A DNA stretch of 64,000 bases from Albidovulum sediminicola (lineage in GTDB: Bacteria; Pseudomonadota; Alphaproteobacteria; Rhodobacterales; Rhodobacteraceae), in assembly GCF_025751575.1 (NCBI RefSeq), contig NZ_JAOWLA010000002.1, positions 186,001-250,000 of the forward strand, in the 5' to 3' direction. The notes beneath the pieces are model-generated. The model worked only from the letters and a program-made list of their open reading frames with translations. It made no database searches and was not told where the DNA came from. Below, piece by piece: positions 40,808 to 49,968 of the stretch; position 1 is the first letter of the stretch, and each line of letters opens with the position of its first letter. Both the position numbers and the translations under genes were made by a program.

Positions 40808-41449
40808 TCAATCCTGCCCCAATCCTTCGACCAGCGGCACGAAACGCACCGGGCGAAGCTCCTCGTAATCATAGCCGTCCGCCGTGCGGGTCACCTTTAT
40901 CAGGCTTTGAACCGCATCCGACTGGCCGACCGGCAGAACCATGATACCGCCTTCGCGCAACTGAGCCAATAGGGGGCCCGGGGGGTCCTCGGCCGCGGCC
41001 GTGACCAGGATGCGGTCGAAAGGCGCCTGTTCGGGCAATCCGCGGCTGCCGTCGGCCGAAAGCGCGGTGATGTTGGCCAGGTCGAGGGCTTCGAACACCT
41101 CCTGCGCCTCGCGCACCAGGCGGCGGTGGCGCTCGACCGTGTAGACGCGCCGCGCGATCTGCGACAGGATCGCCGCCTGGTAGCCGGAGCCGGTCCCGAT
41201 CTCCAACACCTTGTCGCGGGGGCCTGCGTCCAGCGCCTGGGTCATCAGCCCGACGACCGAGGGCTGGCTGATCGTTTGCCCGCAGGCGATCGGAAGCGGC
41301 GTATCCTCATAGGCGCGCTCGGCGAACAGGCCCTTGACGAAATGACCCCTGTCGATCCGCTCCATCGCGGAGAGCACGCGCGGGTCGGTCACGCCCTTGG
41401 AGCGGAGCGCGTAGAGAAAGCGCATCTTCCGCTCGGCCAGATCGCTCAT
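40808..41449 (-). CDS. pcm: Protein-L-isoaspartate O-methyltransferase
   Basis: Repairs damaged aspartyl residues by S-adenosylmethionine-dependent methylation; 213 residues. Family marks: [19 protein letters not shown] loop [24 protein letters not shown], and [14 protein letters not shown]. The start overlaps the surE stop by ATGA. Ends 58 bases before the LysM/M23 gene. Confidence 0.94.
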   Translation of the reverse strand: MSDLAERKMRFLYALRSKGVTDPRVLSAMERIDRGHFVKGLFAERAYEDTPLPIACGQTISQPSVVGLMTQALDAGPRDKVLEIGTGSGYQAAILSQIARRVYTVERHRRLVREAQEVFEALDLANITALSADGSRGLPEQAPFDRILVTAAAEDPPGPLLAQLREGGIMVLPVGQSDAVQSLIKVTRTADGYDYEELRPVRFVPLVEGLGQD

Positions 41450-42231
41450 GCCATGCGCGCCTCAAGCTCCGCGAGGCGGTCGTGCGCGGTCAGGTCCGCT
41501 CGCATCGGCGTGATGGCGATATAGCCTTCGAGGTTGACGGCCACATCGGTGCCGGGCGCGGTCGGTTCGTGCTGTGGCCCGCCGGTGATCCAGAGGAACT
41601 TGCGCCCCGAGGGGGAGATATGCGGCTCCACCCCGAAGAAGGTCTCGCGCCGGTAACCCTGGGCGGCGATGCGCGTGCCCTTGACACCCGCCGCGCCCAC
41701 CGGGGGGAAGTTCACGTTGTAGAAGACGCGGTAGTCATGCGGATCCCAAAGCCCCTTGTCGAGAAGGTCGCGCACCACCTTGGTGCCATGGGCGCGGGCG
41801 GCTTCGAAGGGATCTTCAAGCTCGTTGGTTGCAGGGCCCATGAATTGCGAGAGCGCGATGGCCGGCACGCCCTGAAGCGCCGCCTCCATCGCGCCGCCGA
41901 TGGTGCCGGAATAAAGGACGTTTTCCCCCGCGTTGTTGCCGCGGTTCACACCGGAAAGCACAAGGTCCGGGCGCCCGCCCTGGAAGACGTCATAGATGCC
42001 GGCCAGGACGCAGTCCGCCGGGCTGCCCTCGGCGGCGTAGCGGCGGGGGCCGAGCTTGGCGATCATCATCGGGTGAGTGTAGGAGATGCAGTGGCCGACG
42101 CCCGATTGTTCAAAGGCGGGGGCGACGGTCCAGACCTCCCCCGAGGGGCCGGCGATCTCGGTCGCGATTTCGTGCAGCACCTCAAGCCCGGGCGCGTTGA
42201 TGCCGTCGTCGTTGGTGATCAGGATGCGCAT
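41446..42231 (-). CDS. surE: 5'/3'-nucleotidase SurE
   Basis: Metal-dependent survival phosphatase, 261 residues. Starts [15 protein letters not shown] at 42231, with the metal-binding Asp pair (NDD). [15 protein letters not shown] and [28 protein letters not shown] supply the Ser and Asn ligands. Complete; coupled to pcm. The 188 bases upstream hold an intergenic repeat copy. Confidence 0.94.
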   Translation of the reverse strand: MRILITNDDGINAPGLEVLHEIATEIAGPSGEVWTVAPAFEQSGVGHCISYTHPMMIAKLGPRRYAAEGSPADCVLAGIYDVFQGGRPDLVLSGVNRGNNAGENVLYSGTIGGAMEAALQGVPAIALSQFMGPATNELEDPFEAARAHGTKVVRDLLDKGLWDPHDYRVFYNVNFPPVGAAGVKGTRIAAQGYRRETFFGVEPHISPSGRKFLWITGGPQHEPTAPGTDVAVNLEGYIAITPMRADLTAHDRLAELEARMA

Positions 42232-42363
42232 TTGGGCTGCCCCGTCTTTGCGGTGTTTCCCCCTGCTTAGACGGAAGCCGCAGGCAGGTAAAGGCGCGAT
42301 GGCCCCTTCGCGCACGCCCGATCGGGGCGCGCTTGTCGGCGCCCGGCGGCTGGCGCCGCCGAG

Positions 42364-42419
42364 GCGCGCGGGTCACCCCGCGCGCGGCCTCCGGCGGGGG
42401 TATTTCGGCAATGAAGAGG
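42364..42419 (+). repeat. Intergenic hairpin-plus-tail repeat, copy 3 (divergent stem)
   Basis: A 9-bp perfect stem (42364-42372 with 42377-42385, 4-base loop) followed by GGCGGGGGTATTTCGGCAATGAAGAGG. The tail matches copies at 3257-3313 and 49184-49240, but the stem sequence differs. It abuts the stop of the minus-strand SDR gene. Confidence 0.5.
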
Positions 42420-43088
42420 TCAGACCCGCGCGAGCAGGCGTGCGGCTTCGTCGTGGATGTCGGCGAGCGGCGCCCGGTCTTCGCCGGGGAAGAAGCGCGC
42501 GCGCGTGGCGGTCGCCGTGGGGTGCGGCGTCTCGATCAGGACGCGCGGTCCGATACGGGCGGCCTCGGCCTGCCAGCTTTGCGCCAGCGCGGTCTGCGCG
42601 GCCTTCGTCGCGCCATAGGCGCCGAAGAACTTCTGCCCGGCGCGCGGATCGTCGAGGAACAGCGCGGTTCCCCTGTGCGCCCGCAGGAGCGGTTCAAGCA
42701 GCGGGATCAGCGTGGCGGTGGCGCGAACATTGGTCGCGATCGACTTGTCGAGGTCCTTGAGGTCAAGGCTGCCCGCGGGCGCGAGCGGCGCGGCATGGAT
42801 CGCCGCGTGAACCCAAAGGCCGAGTCCGCCCCAGCGCCCGGCAATCGACTGCGCCAGATGCGTCATTGCCTTTTCGTCGTTGACGTCCATGGGGGCGAGC
42901 GTCGCCTGCCCGCCCGCGGCGCGGATGCGGTCGTCAAGCTCCTCAAGCCCGCCAACGGTGCGGGCGAGGGCGACGACGTGCCAGCCCGCCGCGCCAAGGG
43001 CGGCGGCAAGCGCAAAGCCGAGACCGCGCGAGGCGCCGGTCACGAGGGCCACGCGGGGCGCGGCGGTGTCTGATGTGGTATCGCTCAT
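42420..43088 (-). CDS. SDR family oxidoreductase
   Basis: 222 residues. Rossmann motif TGASRGLGFALAAAL, DVND cofactor-discriminating stretch, and active-site YGATKAAQTAL (Tyr-x-x-x-Lys present). NNAG is replaced by HAAIHA, an unusual change. Start at 43088 (MSDTTSDTAAPRVALVTG). Divergent from bioY with a shared 107-base control region. Substrate unknown. Confidence 0.82.
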   Translation of the reverse strand: MSDTTSDTAAPRVALVTGASRGLGFALAAALGAAGWHVVALARTVGGLEELDDRIRAAGGQATLAPMDVNDEKAMTHLAQSIAGRWGGLGLWVHAAIHAAPLAPAGSLDLKDLDKSIATNVRATATLIPLLEPLLRAHRGTALFLDDPRAGQKFFGAYGATKAAQTALAQSWQAEAARIGPRVLIETPHPTATATRARFFPGEDRAPLADIHDEAARLLARV

Positions 43089-43133
43089 GCGCGCCCCTTT
43101 GGCATTCCGGCGGGGCGGGTGCAACAGAATTGA

Positions 43134-43162
43134 TTGACAGGACGCCGCGTCGCAGCGAAATT
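43134..43162 (+). promoter_or_regulatory. Possible bioY promoter
   Basis: A perfect TTGACA at 43134-43139, 17-base spacer, then GAAATT at 43157-43162 (weak -10). About 34 bases before the bioY start. No BioR-type TTATMKATAA operator was seen. Confidence 0.35.
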
Positions 43163-43195
43163 GCGCGGCAAATCATCTTCAGGAAGGATGCCGCA

Positions 43196-43783
43196 ATGAC
43201 CCTCTCCAAGGCCCTCGTGCCCTCGCAGTCGCTTCTGACCCGTGTGCTCATGGTTCTGGGCGGCTCGCTCTTCATCGCCGTGGCCGCGCAGGTTTCGGTC
43301 GGGTTCCCCGTGCCGATGACGCTGCAGACGCTCGCCGTGCTGATCGTTGGCATGACCTTCGGCGCGCGCATGGGCGCCGCGACGCTGCTGGCCTATCTGG
43401 CCGAGGGCGCGATGGGCCTGCCGGTCTTCGCGCAGGGCATGAACGGCCTTGCCTTCTTCGGCCCGACCGCCGGGTTCCTCGTCGGCTTCGTCGGAATGGC
43501 ATGGCTCGCGGGCTTTGCCGCCGACCGCGGCGTAAAGGGGCTGGTCCCGAGCGCGCTGGTGGCGCTGGTCGCTTCGGTTCTGCTTTATGTGCCGGGCGTG
43601 GCCTGGGCGATGCTGGCCGACAGCGTCTTTGGTCTCGACGCCACGAAATGGGGCGCGGACAGCTTCGCCTTGATCTGGCAGTACTACATGGCGCCCTTCC
43701 TGCTGGGCGATGCGATCAAGGCCGTGATGGCCGCGCTGATCGTCACCGGCGGCTGGGCGGCGCTGAAGGGCAAGAACGCCTGA
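43196..43783 (+). CDS. bioY: Biotin transporter BioY
   Basis: S-component of an ECF-type or solitary biotin importer, 195 residues, six helices. VAAQVSVGFPVPMTLQTLAVLIVGMTFGARMGAATLLAYLAEGAMGLPVFAQG is the BioY signature, followed by GPTAGFLVGFVGMAWLAG. Start at 43196. No bioM/bioN ATPase or permease next to it. With birA and mccA in the same window, this shows use of external biotin. Confidence 0.92.
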   Translation: MTLSKALVPSQSLLTRVLMVLGGSLFIAVAAQVSVGFPVPMTLQTLAVLIVGMTFGARMGAATLLAYLAEGAMGLPVFAQGMNGLAFFGPTAGFLVGFVGMAWLAGFAADRGVKGLVPSALVALVASVLLYVPGVAWAMLADSVFGLDATKWGADSFALIWQYYMAPFLLGDAIKAVMAALIVTGGWAALKGKNA

Positions 43784-43806
43784 GTTCAAGCCGCAGCCAG
43801 AACAGG

Positions 43807-43835
43807 AAACGCCGCCCTTTCGGGGCGGCGTTTTT
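43807..43835 (+). terminator. Rho-independent terminator after bioY
   Basis: An 11-bp perfect stem (43807-43817 with 43823-43833), TTTCG loop, and a T5 run ending at 43835. The best terminator in the window; it sits 24 bases after the bioY stop. Confidence 0.85.
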
Positions 43836-43918
43836 CGTTGAAACCGGGGGATGCCTTGATGTGGGCCGCGGATTTTCCCGCGTTCTCAAGGGGCAATCGG
43901 CCCAGCCGCCGGGCGGCG

Positions 43919-44584
43919 CTACATCGCCTCCAGCAGGATGGTGAGGGCGATCCCGATCAGGGTCAGCCCGCCGGCCCAGGCCAGAAGCTCGCGCGCGCGT
44001 CTGCTGCTGTTCAGTGCCTTTTTCATCGATCCGCCCATCATCGCCACCAGCAAGTCAGACGGAACTGCCGTCAGTGGCACCAGGACGCCCAGCACCAGGA
44101 GTTGAAGCGTAACGCTTCCGCCCTGCGCACCCACGTCCGCCCGCGCGCCGTCGAGGGCGACGAAGGGCGGCAGGAAAAGCGCAAAGAACAGCACGGTCTT
44201 GGGGTTGAGCAGTTCGACGACAACGCCCTGCCACATGATGGCGTAGAGGGGCTTGCTGCCGACGTCCGTGGTGTGGAGCTCGGTCTGCGCCCCGCTCCGC
44301 GCGCCGCGGATCATCCCCAGCCCCAGCCAGGCCAGATAGGCCGAGCCGACGTAGCGCAGGATATCGACGAGCCAGCCGGCATTGCTGAAAACGGTGGCAA
44401 GGCCAAGCGCGGTCGCGACCGCCAGGACGATCCCGCCCAGGCATAGACCCAGCGCCGAGGCCAGGCCCGCGGCCCGGCTTTGCCCGACGCTGCGCGACAG
44501 GACGTAGAGCATGGAGGGGCCGGGCGTGGCGCTCAAGGCCAGTCCGGCGAGGCAGACGGAAAGAATGGATTGAAATGAAGGCAT
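43919..44584 (-). CDS. LysE/RhtB family amino-acid exporter
   Basis: 221 residues, five or six helices. LAGLALSATPGPSMLYVLSRSVGQSRAAGLASALGLCLGG is the LysE/RhtB signature (TPGP); FRYVGSAYLAWLGLGMIR-type region and LLNPKTVLFFALFLPPFV follow. ATG 44584 overlaps the oxygenase stop as TGATG, so both are translated together. The substrate is probably a small amino acid or the oxygenase product. Confidence 0.88.
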   Translation of the reverse strand: MPSFQSILSVCLAGLALSATPGPSMLYVLSRSVGQSRAAGLASALGLCLGGIVLAVATALGLATVFSNAGWLVDILRYVGSAYLAWLGLGMIRGARSGAQTELHTTDVGSKPLYAIMWQGVVVELLNPKTVLFFALFLPPFVALDGARADVGAQGGSVTLQLLVLGVLVPLTAVPSDLLVAMMGGSMKKALNSSRRARELLAWAGGLTLIGIALTILLEAM

Positions 44585-45657
44585 CAACTGGTGGGACTCC
44601 GATTGATTCGGTGTTCGAAAGGATTGTGAACCGGTGCATCCGGTGAAATGAGGCCCGCCGCCTGGCTCAGCCGGCGGCGTTCGCGAAGATAGGGGAAATC
44701 CCGTATCAGCATCCGTTCCAGATGGGCCCCGGCCAGGAACGGTTGATATCTTTCCGGTTGCCCACGGCCGACGAGCTGTGGAAAGGGCCGGATCTCGGTG
44801 TCGTGGTTGGCCGCGACGAAATAGGGCATCGAGAAGCGTTCACGGCTCCGGTTCAGGACCCGGTGCGGGGTCGACCGCAGAAGCCCGTTGCTCCATGCTT
44901 CGAGCATGTCGCCGATGTTCACCACATAAACGCTGTGATCGACGGGCACGTCGATCCAGCGATCCTCCTGCGTCATGACCTGAAGCCCCTCGTTGCGGGT
45001 GTGCAAGAGTGTCAGGCATTCGTAATCGGTATGGGCGCCCATGTTGATGGACTTGTGGTCGGTCGCCTCGTTTTCGCGGACGTAGTGGAGCAGGCGGAGC
45101 TGCGAGATCGGCTTGCTCATGTGATCGGTGATCGCGCCGCGGGGCAAACCCAGATGAAGTTCCAGCGCCGAACAGACGAGCCGGCCAAGTGACGAGATCT
45201 CGGCATAGTAGCGCGAAACCGTTCCCTTGAAACCGGTCAGGTCGGGCCAGACGTTCGGTCCCAGGATGAGATTGCCCGACAGGAAATCCGGATCGTCGCT
45301 GGGCAGGTCAAGGCCAAGGTCAAAGGCCTCGTAGTTACGGTTGATCTCGTCGGCGTAGTCGCCCTTTTCGCTGAATGGAACATATCCGCGATGGTTGCGG
45401 CTGTGGCCGATGTAATAGCGCTGCTTGAAGTCTTCGGGCCGCGCAAAGAAGCGCGCGGCCGCCTGGTAGGTCGCCTCGATCAGCGCAGGGTCGATCCCGT
45501 GGCCGGTGATGCGGAAGAACCCGATCTCGCGCGCTGCCTGGCCCAGTTCGTCCGCGATCCGTGCGACCTGGAACCGGTCCCCGCGCCGCAGCCCCGCCAC
45601 GTCGATCAGGGGGAGCCCCTCAAGCACACGATCATATCGCTGGAACGTAACTGTCAT
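44584..45657 (-). CDS. 2-oxoglutarate/Fe(II)-dependent oxygenase, isopenicillin N synthase-like
   Basis: 357 residues. N-terminal DIOX_N part: LPLIDVAGLRRGD, AREIGFFRITGHGI, RGYVPFSEKGDYA. The C-terminal jelly roll has the iron ligands H209, D211 (HTDYECLTLL) and H265 (STPHRVLNR), and the 2-oxoglutarate-binding R-x-S at 274-276 (RERFSMPYF). All catalytic residues are present. The family hydroxylates or cyclises small molecules; the substrate is unknown. Operon with the sensor kinase upstream (31-base gap) and the exporter downstream. Confidence 0.88.
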   Translation of the reverse strand: MTVTFQRYDRVLEGLPLIDVAGLRRGDRFQVARIADELGQAAREIGFFRITGHGIDPALIEATYQAAARFFARPEDFKQRYYIGHSRNHRGYVPFSEKGDYADEINRNYEAFDLGLDLPSDDPDFLSGNLILGPNVWPDLTGFKGTVSRYYAEISSLGRLVCSALELHLGLPRGAITDHMSKPISQLRLLHYVRENEATDHKSINMGAHTDYECLTLLHTRNEGLQVMTQEDRWIDVPVDHSVYVVNIGDMLEAWSNGLLRSTPHRVLNRSRERFSMPYFVAANHDTEIRPFPQLVGRGQPERYQPFLAGAHLERMLIRDFPYLRERRRLSQAAGLISPDAPVHNPFEHRINRSPTS

Positions 45658-45688
45658 GGGACGCGCCCCGGTCTAAAACTGTCTTGGG

Positions 45689-47062
45689 CTAACGCTTGAT
45701 GGTTAAGAAATCGTTTGCGCCTTCGAAGACGGCGGGGAGGAGCACCTGAAAGGTGGTGCCCCGTCCAACCTCGGATTCCACGGCCACGGCACCGCCGAGC
45801 TGCTGTGCCAGGCCGCGGACGATCGAAAGGCCGAGGCCGGTGCCCGAGCCTACGGGCTTGGAGGTGTAGAACGGGTCAAAGATCTGTGACAGGCGATCCT
45901 CCGGAATGCCGATGCCGTCGTCCGTCACACTCAGGCGAACGTAGCGCCCGGGAAGCAGATCGGTGCCGAACAGCGCGTTGGCCCCGAGGTGGTGCCGGAT
46001 GTTTTCGGTCTGGACGATGACCCTGCCGCCAGAGGGCATGGCATCCTGGGCATTCTCAAGCAGGTTTGAAAGGATGTTCTCGACCGCCTTGGCATCGGCC
46101 GAAACGCTCCAGAGCCGCTCGCCAAGGTGCAAGTCCGTTTCGGAGTTCCGCTCCAACGGGTGGGAGCGGCAGAAGTCATGAACCAGCGCATTCATGTCGA
46201 TAATGGATGGCTCCAGCCGCGTCCGCTGGGCGAAGATCAGCATGTCCTGCATCAGCCGGGCGCCCCGGCTTGCCGCTGTGCTGGCGTCAGAGAGGTACTG
46301 CCCGGACTCCGGGCCCGCCATGTCCTCTTCGAGGAATTCGAGATTGCCGAGGATCACGGTCAAGAGATTGTTGAATTCGTGCGCGAAGCGGCCGGCAAGC
46401 CGGCCGATCGCTTCGAGCTTTTTTGCCTCGAAAAGCTTAGCCTCCAGCGCCTTGCGATTGTTGATTTCAAGCGTCAATTGCGCATGCGAGGCCATCAGGT
46501 CCTGATAGCGCCGGGTAGAGCGCTGCGCCTCGGCCAGCAGTTCAAGCTTGGCCCCCGTCATGGCCGCAACGGTGCTCAGGATCTCCAGCTCCGCCTCGCC
46601 AAAGGCGTGCGGCTCGGGGTGTTCGCTGTCGATGACGCCGACGACGCGGCCGCGAAAGACCAGCGGCACACAGATCTCGGACCGCGCCAACTGGGTGTCG
46701 GGGATGTAGTTCTTGTCCTGCAGAAGGTCATCGACGATGACTGCCCTCTGGGTTTGCGCGACCTGGCCGGTGATGCCGCGACCAAAGGGGATGACCAGCG
46801 GGTTGATGATGTTGCGGCCGTAAGGATTCTTTTCGCCCCACGCGGCGACCTGGCGAAGTTCGGTCTGCGCGTCGTCTGCCTGATAGATGACGCAGTCGAC
46901 GAAATTGAGCCGCCCCACCACGTTCTGCGCGACATACCAGAAAAGGTCCTCGGCGCTGGGGATCCCTATCAGATCCACCGCGAACGTGTTCAGCGTGCGT
47001 AACGATGATGCCTCGTGATCTTGTCCCCAGACTTGCGCGCGTAATGGTGCGGGGTTGTACAA
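45689..47062 (-). CDS. GAF-domain sensor histidine kinase
   Basis: About 457 residues, no membrane segment. GAF domain (roughly 30-180: EICVPLVFRGRVVGVIDSEHPEPHAF), coiled linker, HisKA with phospho-accepting His in GRFAHEFNNLLTVILGNLEFL, then HATPase with N box NLLENAQDAM, DDGIGI, and GSGTGLGLSIVRGLA. The start is uncertain: TTG 47062 has AAGAGG upstream; GTG 47098 adds 12 residues without a ribosome site. No response regulator is adjacent. It heads the oxygenase-exporter operon, so it may sense a cytoplasmic signal for that function. Confidence 0.87.
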   Translation of the reverse strand: MYNPAPLRAQVWGQDHEASSLRTLNTFAVDLIGIPSAEDLFWYVAQNVVGRLNFVDCVIYQADDAQTELRQVAAWGEKNPYGRNIINPLVIPFGRGITGQVAQTQRAVIVDDLLQDKNYIPDTQLARSEICVPLVFRGRVVGVIDSEHPEPHAFGEAELEILSTVAAMTGAKLELLAEAQRSTRRYQDLMASHAQLTLEINNRKALEAKLFEAKKLEAIGRLAGRFAHEFNNLLTVILGNLEFLEEDMAGPESGQYLSDASTAASRGARLMQDMLIFAQRTRLEPSIIDMNALVHDFCRSHPLERNSETDLHLGERLWSVSADAKAVENILSNLLENAQDAMPSGGRVIVQTENIRHHLGANALFGTDLLPGRYVRLSVTDDGIGIPEDRLSQIFDPFYTSKPVGSGTGLGLSIVRGLAQQLGGAVAVESEVGRGTTFQVLLPAVFEGANDFLTIKR

Positions 47063-47381
47063 TGCAAGAATCCTCTTGTCCGCGGTCCTGCCCCTCACAA
47101 TAGGGCAGATTGTCGCGCCGGTATAGTCTGGGTGTCACACCTCAACCCTGCCGGGTTTGCGGTCGCAGGGGCGCGCGGTGCAAGGGCGCACCATGTTCCC
47201 GGCGCTTTGCGCGATCGGTCCGGGAGAGCCGTTTTCGGTCGGGCGTCGCAAACAGCTTGATTAGATTTTCACTAATCGCAGCTGATAAACCTATTACTTG
47301 TAGCCAAAGCCAGCTTCGCTCAGTTTGCGCCGGCGAATGGCCCGCCGATCAGGGAACCGGGCCGCCGGACAAGGACGAAAG
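47063..47381. other. 319-base divergent control region
   Basis: Between the divergent kinase and monooxygenase genes. The right half (about 47250-47310) is AT-rich and holds the inverted repeat GATTAG-N7-CTAATC at 47259-47277. No gene is supported here. Confidence 0.4.
47259..47277. promoter_or_regulatory. Inverted repeat upstream of the flavin monooxygenase gene
   Basis: GATTAG-ATTTTCA-CTAATC, exact 6-bp arms with 7-base spacer, about 105 bases before the start at 47382. Looks like an operator; the binding protein is unknown. Confidence 0.35.
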
Positions 47382-48656
47382 ATGGCAACCGAAAGAATAG
47401 ACACACTGGTCGTAGGGGCGGGTCAGGCCGGCATCGCGATGAGCGAGCATCTGGGCAAGGCGGGGGTGCCGCATCTGGTGCTGGAACGCGACCGCATCGC
47501 CGAGCGCTGGCGGACGCATCGCTGGGATTCGCTGGTGGCGAACGGGCCGGCCTGGCATGATCGGTTTCCGGGGCTGACGTTTTCCGACGTCGATCCCGAT
47601 GCCTTCCCCTCGAAAGAGCGGATCGCGGATTACTTCGTCGACTATGCCAAGATGATCGACGCCCCCGTTCGCTGCGGGGTCGAGGTCCGGAAGGTCGTGC
47701 GCAACGAGGGGCGGGGGGGCTTCATCGTCGAAACCTCCGAGGGCGTGATCGAGGCAGAGCGCGTCGTGTCCGCGACAGGGCCGTTCCAGCGGCCGGTGAT
47801 CCCGGCCATCGCACCCAGGGACGGGGTGTTGATGCAGATCCATTCCGCCGAATACCGTAACCCCGGCCAATTGCCCGAGGGCGCGGTGCTGGTGGTCGGG
47901 GGTGGGTCCTCGGGCACGCAGATCGCGGACGAACTTCGCCGCGCGGGGCGCAAGGTCTACCTGTCGGTCGGCGCGCATGACCGCATGCCCCGGTCCTACC
48001 GCAGCCGCGACTTCGTCTGGTGGCTGGGGGTGCTGGGCCTGTGGGACATCGAGGCGCTGGCGCCGGGGACCGAACATGTCACCATCGCGGTCAGCGGCGC
48101 CTATGGCGGGCGCACGGTGGATTTCCGTGTCCTCGCGCAGGAGGGGATCACGCTTGTCGGGCTGACCAAGGGCTTCGCGGACGGCAAGGTTTCCTTCCAG
48201 CCGGACCTGGTTGGCAACATCGCGCGGGGCGACGACTATTATCTGAAGCTTCTGGACAAGGCCGACGACTATGTCCGGCGCAACGGCCTCGGCCTGCCCG
48301 AGGAGCCCGGCGCGCGCGATCTGCTGCCCGATCCCGATTGCCTGACCAACCCGATCCTGGAACTGGACCTGGGCGCGGCCGGGATCACCTCGGTCATCTG
48401 GGCGACGGGCTTCGCGCTCGACTTCGCCTGGCTTCAGGTCGATGCGTTCGACGACAAGGGCAAGCCGAAGCACCAGCGGGGCGTTTCCTCGGAACCCGGG
48501 GTCTATTTCGTGGGCCTGCCCTGGCTGTCGCGGCGCGGGTCGAGCTTCATCTGGGGCGTGTGGCATGATGCCAGGCATGTGGCGGACCATATCGTCACGC
48601 AGCGCAAGTACCGCGACTACAGCGGTCCGGGCGCACCCGCAGGCACCGGCAGCTGA
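47382..48656 (+). CDS. Flavin-containing monooxygenase / NAD(P)-binding oxidoreductase
   Basis: 424 residues. FAD-binding VVGAGQAGIAMSEHLGKAG at the N-terminus, NADPH-binding VVGGGSSGTQIADELRRAG near 170, ATGF at SVIWATGFALDFAW, and the C-terminal GVYFVGLPWLSRRGSSFIWGVWHDARHVADHI. This resembles the group of bacterial FMO-like proteins (CzcO family) and likely N- or S-oxygenates a small compound. Start at 47382. It leads a run of same-strand genes ending at 54254. Confidence 0.87.
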   Translation: MATERIDTLVVGAGQAGIAMSEHLGKAGVPHLVLERDRIAERWRTHRWDSLVANGPAWHDRFPGLTFSDVDPDAFPSKERIADYFVDYAKMIDAPVRCGVEVRKVVRNEGRGGFIVETSEGVIEAERVVSATGPFQRPVIPAIAPRDGVLMQIHSAEYRNPGQLPEGAVLVVGGGSSGTQIADELRRAGRKVYLSVGAHDRMPRSYRSRDFVWWLGVLGLWDIEALAPGTEHVTIAVSGAYGGRTVDFRVLAQEGITLVGLTKGFADGKVSFQPDLVGNIARGDDYYLKLLDKADDYVRRNGLGLPEEPGARDLLPDPDCLTNPILELDLGAAGITSVIWATGFALDFAWLQVDAFDDKGKPKHQRGVSSEPGVYFVGLPWLSRRGSSFIWGVWHDARHVADHIVTQRKYRDYSGPGAPAGTGS

Positions 48657-48754
48657 GACGCCCCGACAAGGCAAACCCCTTGACACCTCCCGGTCCGCCA
48701 CGGAACTGATCGGCGGAACCGGGACGGCCCCACTTTCCCTTCAGGAGACTCATC

Positions 48755-49171
48755 ATGGCGCATTACCGCCACCGCAAGTTCAACACCAAGGACACCTATC
48801 CCGAGCAACAGCTCGACAATGACCTCTGTCAGGCCGTGGTCACCCAAGGCGGGCGCACGGTCTGGTTGCGCGGCCAGTGCCCGCAGGATCTCGACACCGC
48901 GAAGAACATCGAAAGCCACGATCCGGTCGAACAGACCCACAAGGTCATGCAGAACATCCGCCAATTGGTCGAGGAATGCGGCGGGCGGATGGAGCATGTG
49001 GTGAAGATCGTGGTCTACATCACCGATGTCCGCCACCGCGAGGCGGTCTACCGCACCATGGGGGAATATCTGAAGGGGGTGCATCCGGTCTCGACCGGGC
49101 TGGTGGTCAACGCGCTGGCGCGGCCTGACTGGCTGGTGGAAATCGACGCGACGGCGGTCATTCCGGACTAA
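48755..49171 (+). CDS. RidA (YjgF/UK114) family protein
   Basis: 138 residues. A trimeric imine/enamine deaminase fold: VVTQGGRTVWLRGQCPQD, VMQNIRQLVEECGGRMEHVVKIVVYITD, and HPVSTGLVVNALARPDWLVEIDATAV. The RidA arginine commonly found in the active site (xxRxx in NALARP-type loop) appears as LARPDW. In this neighbourhood it would clear reactive imines released by flavin amine oxidation. An AGGAG site precedes the start. Confidence 0.88.
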   Translation: MAHYRHRKFNTKDTYPEQQLDNDLCQAVVTQGGRTVWLRGQCPQDLDTAKNIESHDPVEQTHKVMQNIRQLVEECGGRMEHVVKIVVYITDVRHREAVYRTMGEYLKGVHPVSTGLVVNALARPDWLVEIDATAVIPD

Positions 49172-49183
49172 GCCGGGCCGCCC

Positions 49184-49240
49184 CCGGGGGTTTCACACCC
49201 CCGGACCCCCGTGGGGTATTTCAACAATGAAGAAGGAAGC
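49184..49240 (+). repeat. Intergenic hairpin-plus-tail repeat, copy 2
   Basis: CCGGGGGT-TTCAC-ACCCCCGG (8-bp stem) then ACCCCCGTGGGGTATTTC and ATGAAGAAGGAAG. Same layout as 3257-3313. The purine tail of the repeat supplies the ribosome site of the DUF1028 gene starting at 49247. Confidence 0.6.
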
Positions 49241-49246
49241 TGGGGC

Positions 49247-49921
49247 ATGACCTTTTCGCTGGTGGCGCGGTGCGAACGGACCGGAATGTTCGGGGTGGCG
49301 ATTTCATCGTCCTCGCCCGCCGTGGCGGCGCGCTGTTCGCATGCGCGGGCGGGCGTGGGCGCGGTGGCCTCGCAGAACGTGACGGACCCGGCGCTGGGGC
49401 CGATGGCGCTTGACCTGATGGCGGGCGGGATGACGGCGGAGGCGGCGGTGGAGGAGTTGCGCCGGCAGGGGCGCTTCATGGAATATCGCCAGGTGCTTGC
49501 TGTGGATGCCGCGGGCGGCACCGCGATTCATTCGGGCCCCAACGCGCTGGGCATCTGGGCGGAGGCGCGCGCGGACAACGTGGCCTCGGGTGGAAATCTG
49601 CTGGCAAATGACGGTGTGCCGGGGGCAATCGTTGCGGCCTTCCTGGACTCCGATGGCCATCTGGGCGACCGGCTGGTTGCGGCCTTGCGCGCGGGGTTGG
49701 CCGCGGGGGGCGAGGCCGGGCCTGTCCACTCGGCGGGGATGAAGGTCGTGGATCGAATGTCCTGGCCCGTGGCCGATCTGCGCTGCGACTGGACTGAGGG
49801 CTGCCCGATCGAGGCCGTGGCCACCGCGTGGGACATCTACAAGCCCCAGCTTGACGCCTATGTTCAGCGCGCGCTCGACCCGCGCGCGGCGCCGTCCTAC
49901 GGTGTCCCGGGCGACGAGTGA
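49247..49921 (+). CDS. DUF1028 family protein
   Basis: 224 residues. Ntn-hydrolase-like fold: MTFSLVARCERTGMFGVAISSSSPAVAARC, VGAVASQNVTDPALGPMALDLMAGGMTAEAAVEEL, QVLAVDAAGGTAIHSGPNALGIW, and ASGGNLLANDGVPGAIVAAF. The cysteine in PAVAARCSHARAG and threonine/serine residues near the N-terminus could be nucleophiles. Biochemical role is not settled. Start at 49247; the LysR gene follows 47 bases later. Confidence 0.85.
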   Translation: MTFSLVARCERTGMFGVAISSSSPAVAARCSHARAGVGAVASQNVTDPALGPMALDLMAGGMTAEAAVEELRRQGRFMEYRQVLAVDAAGGTAIHSGPNALGIWAEARADNVASGGNLLANDGVPGAIVAAFLDSDGHLGDRLVAALRAGLAAGGEAGPVHSAGMKVVDRMSWPVADLRCDWTEGCPIEAVATAWDIYKPQLDAYVQRALDPRAAPSYGVPGDE

Positions 49922-49968
49922 GACGGATCGGGCTTGATCCGCCCCGGGGCGCAAAGGATAGTCGGCCC

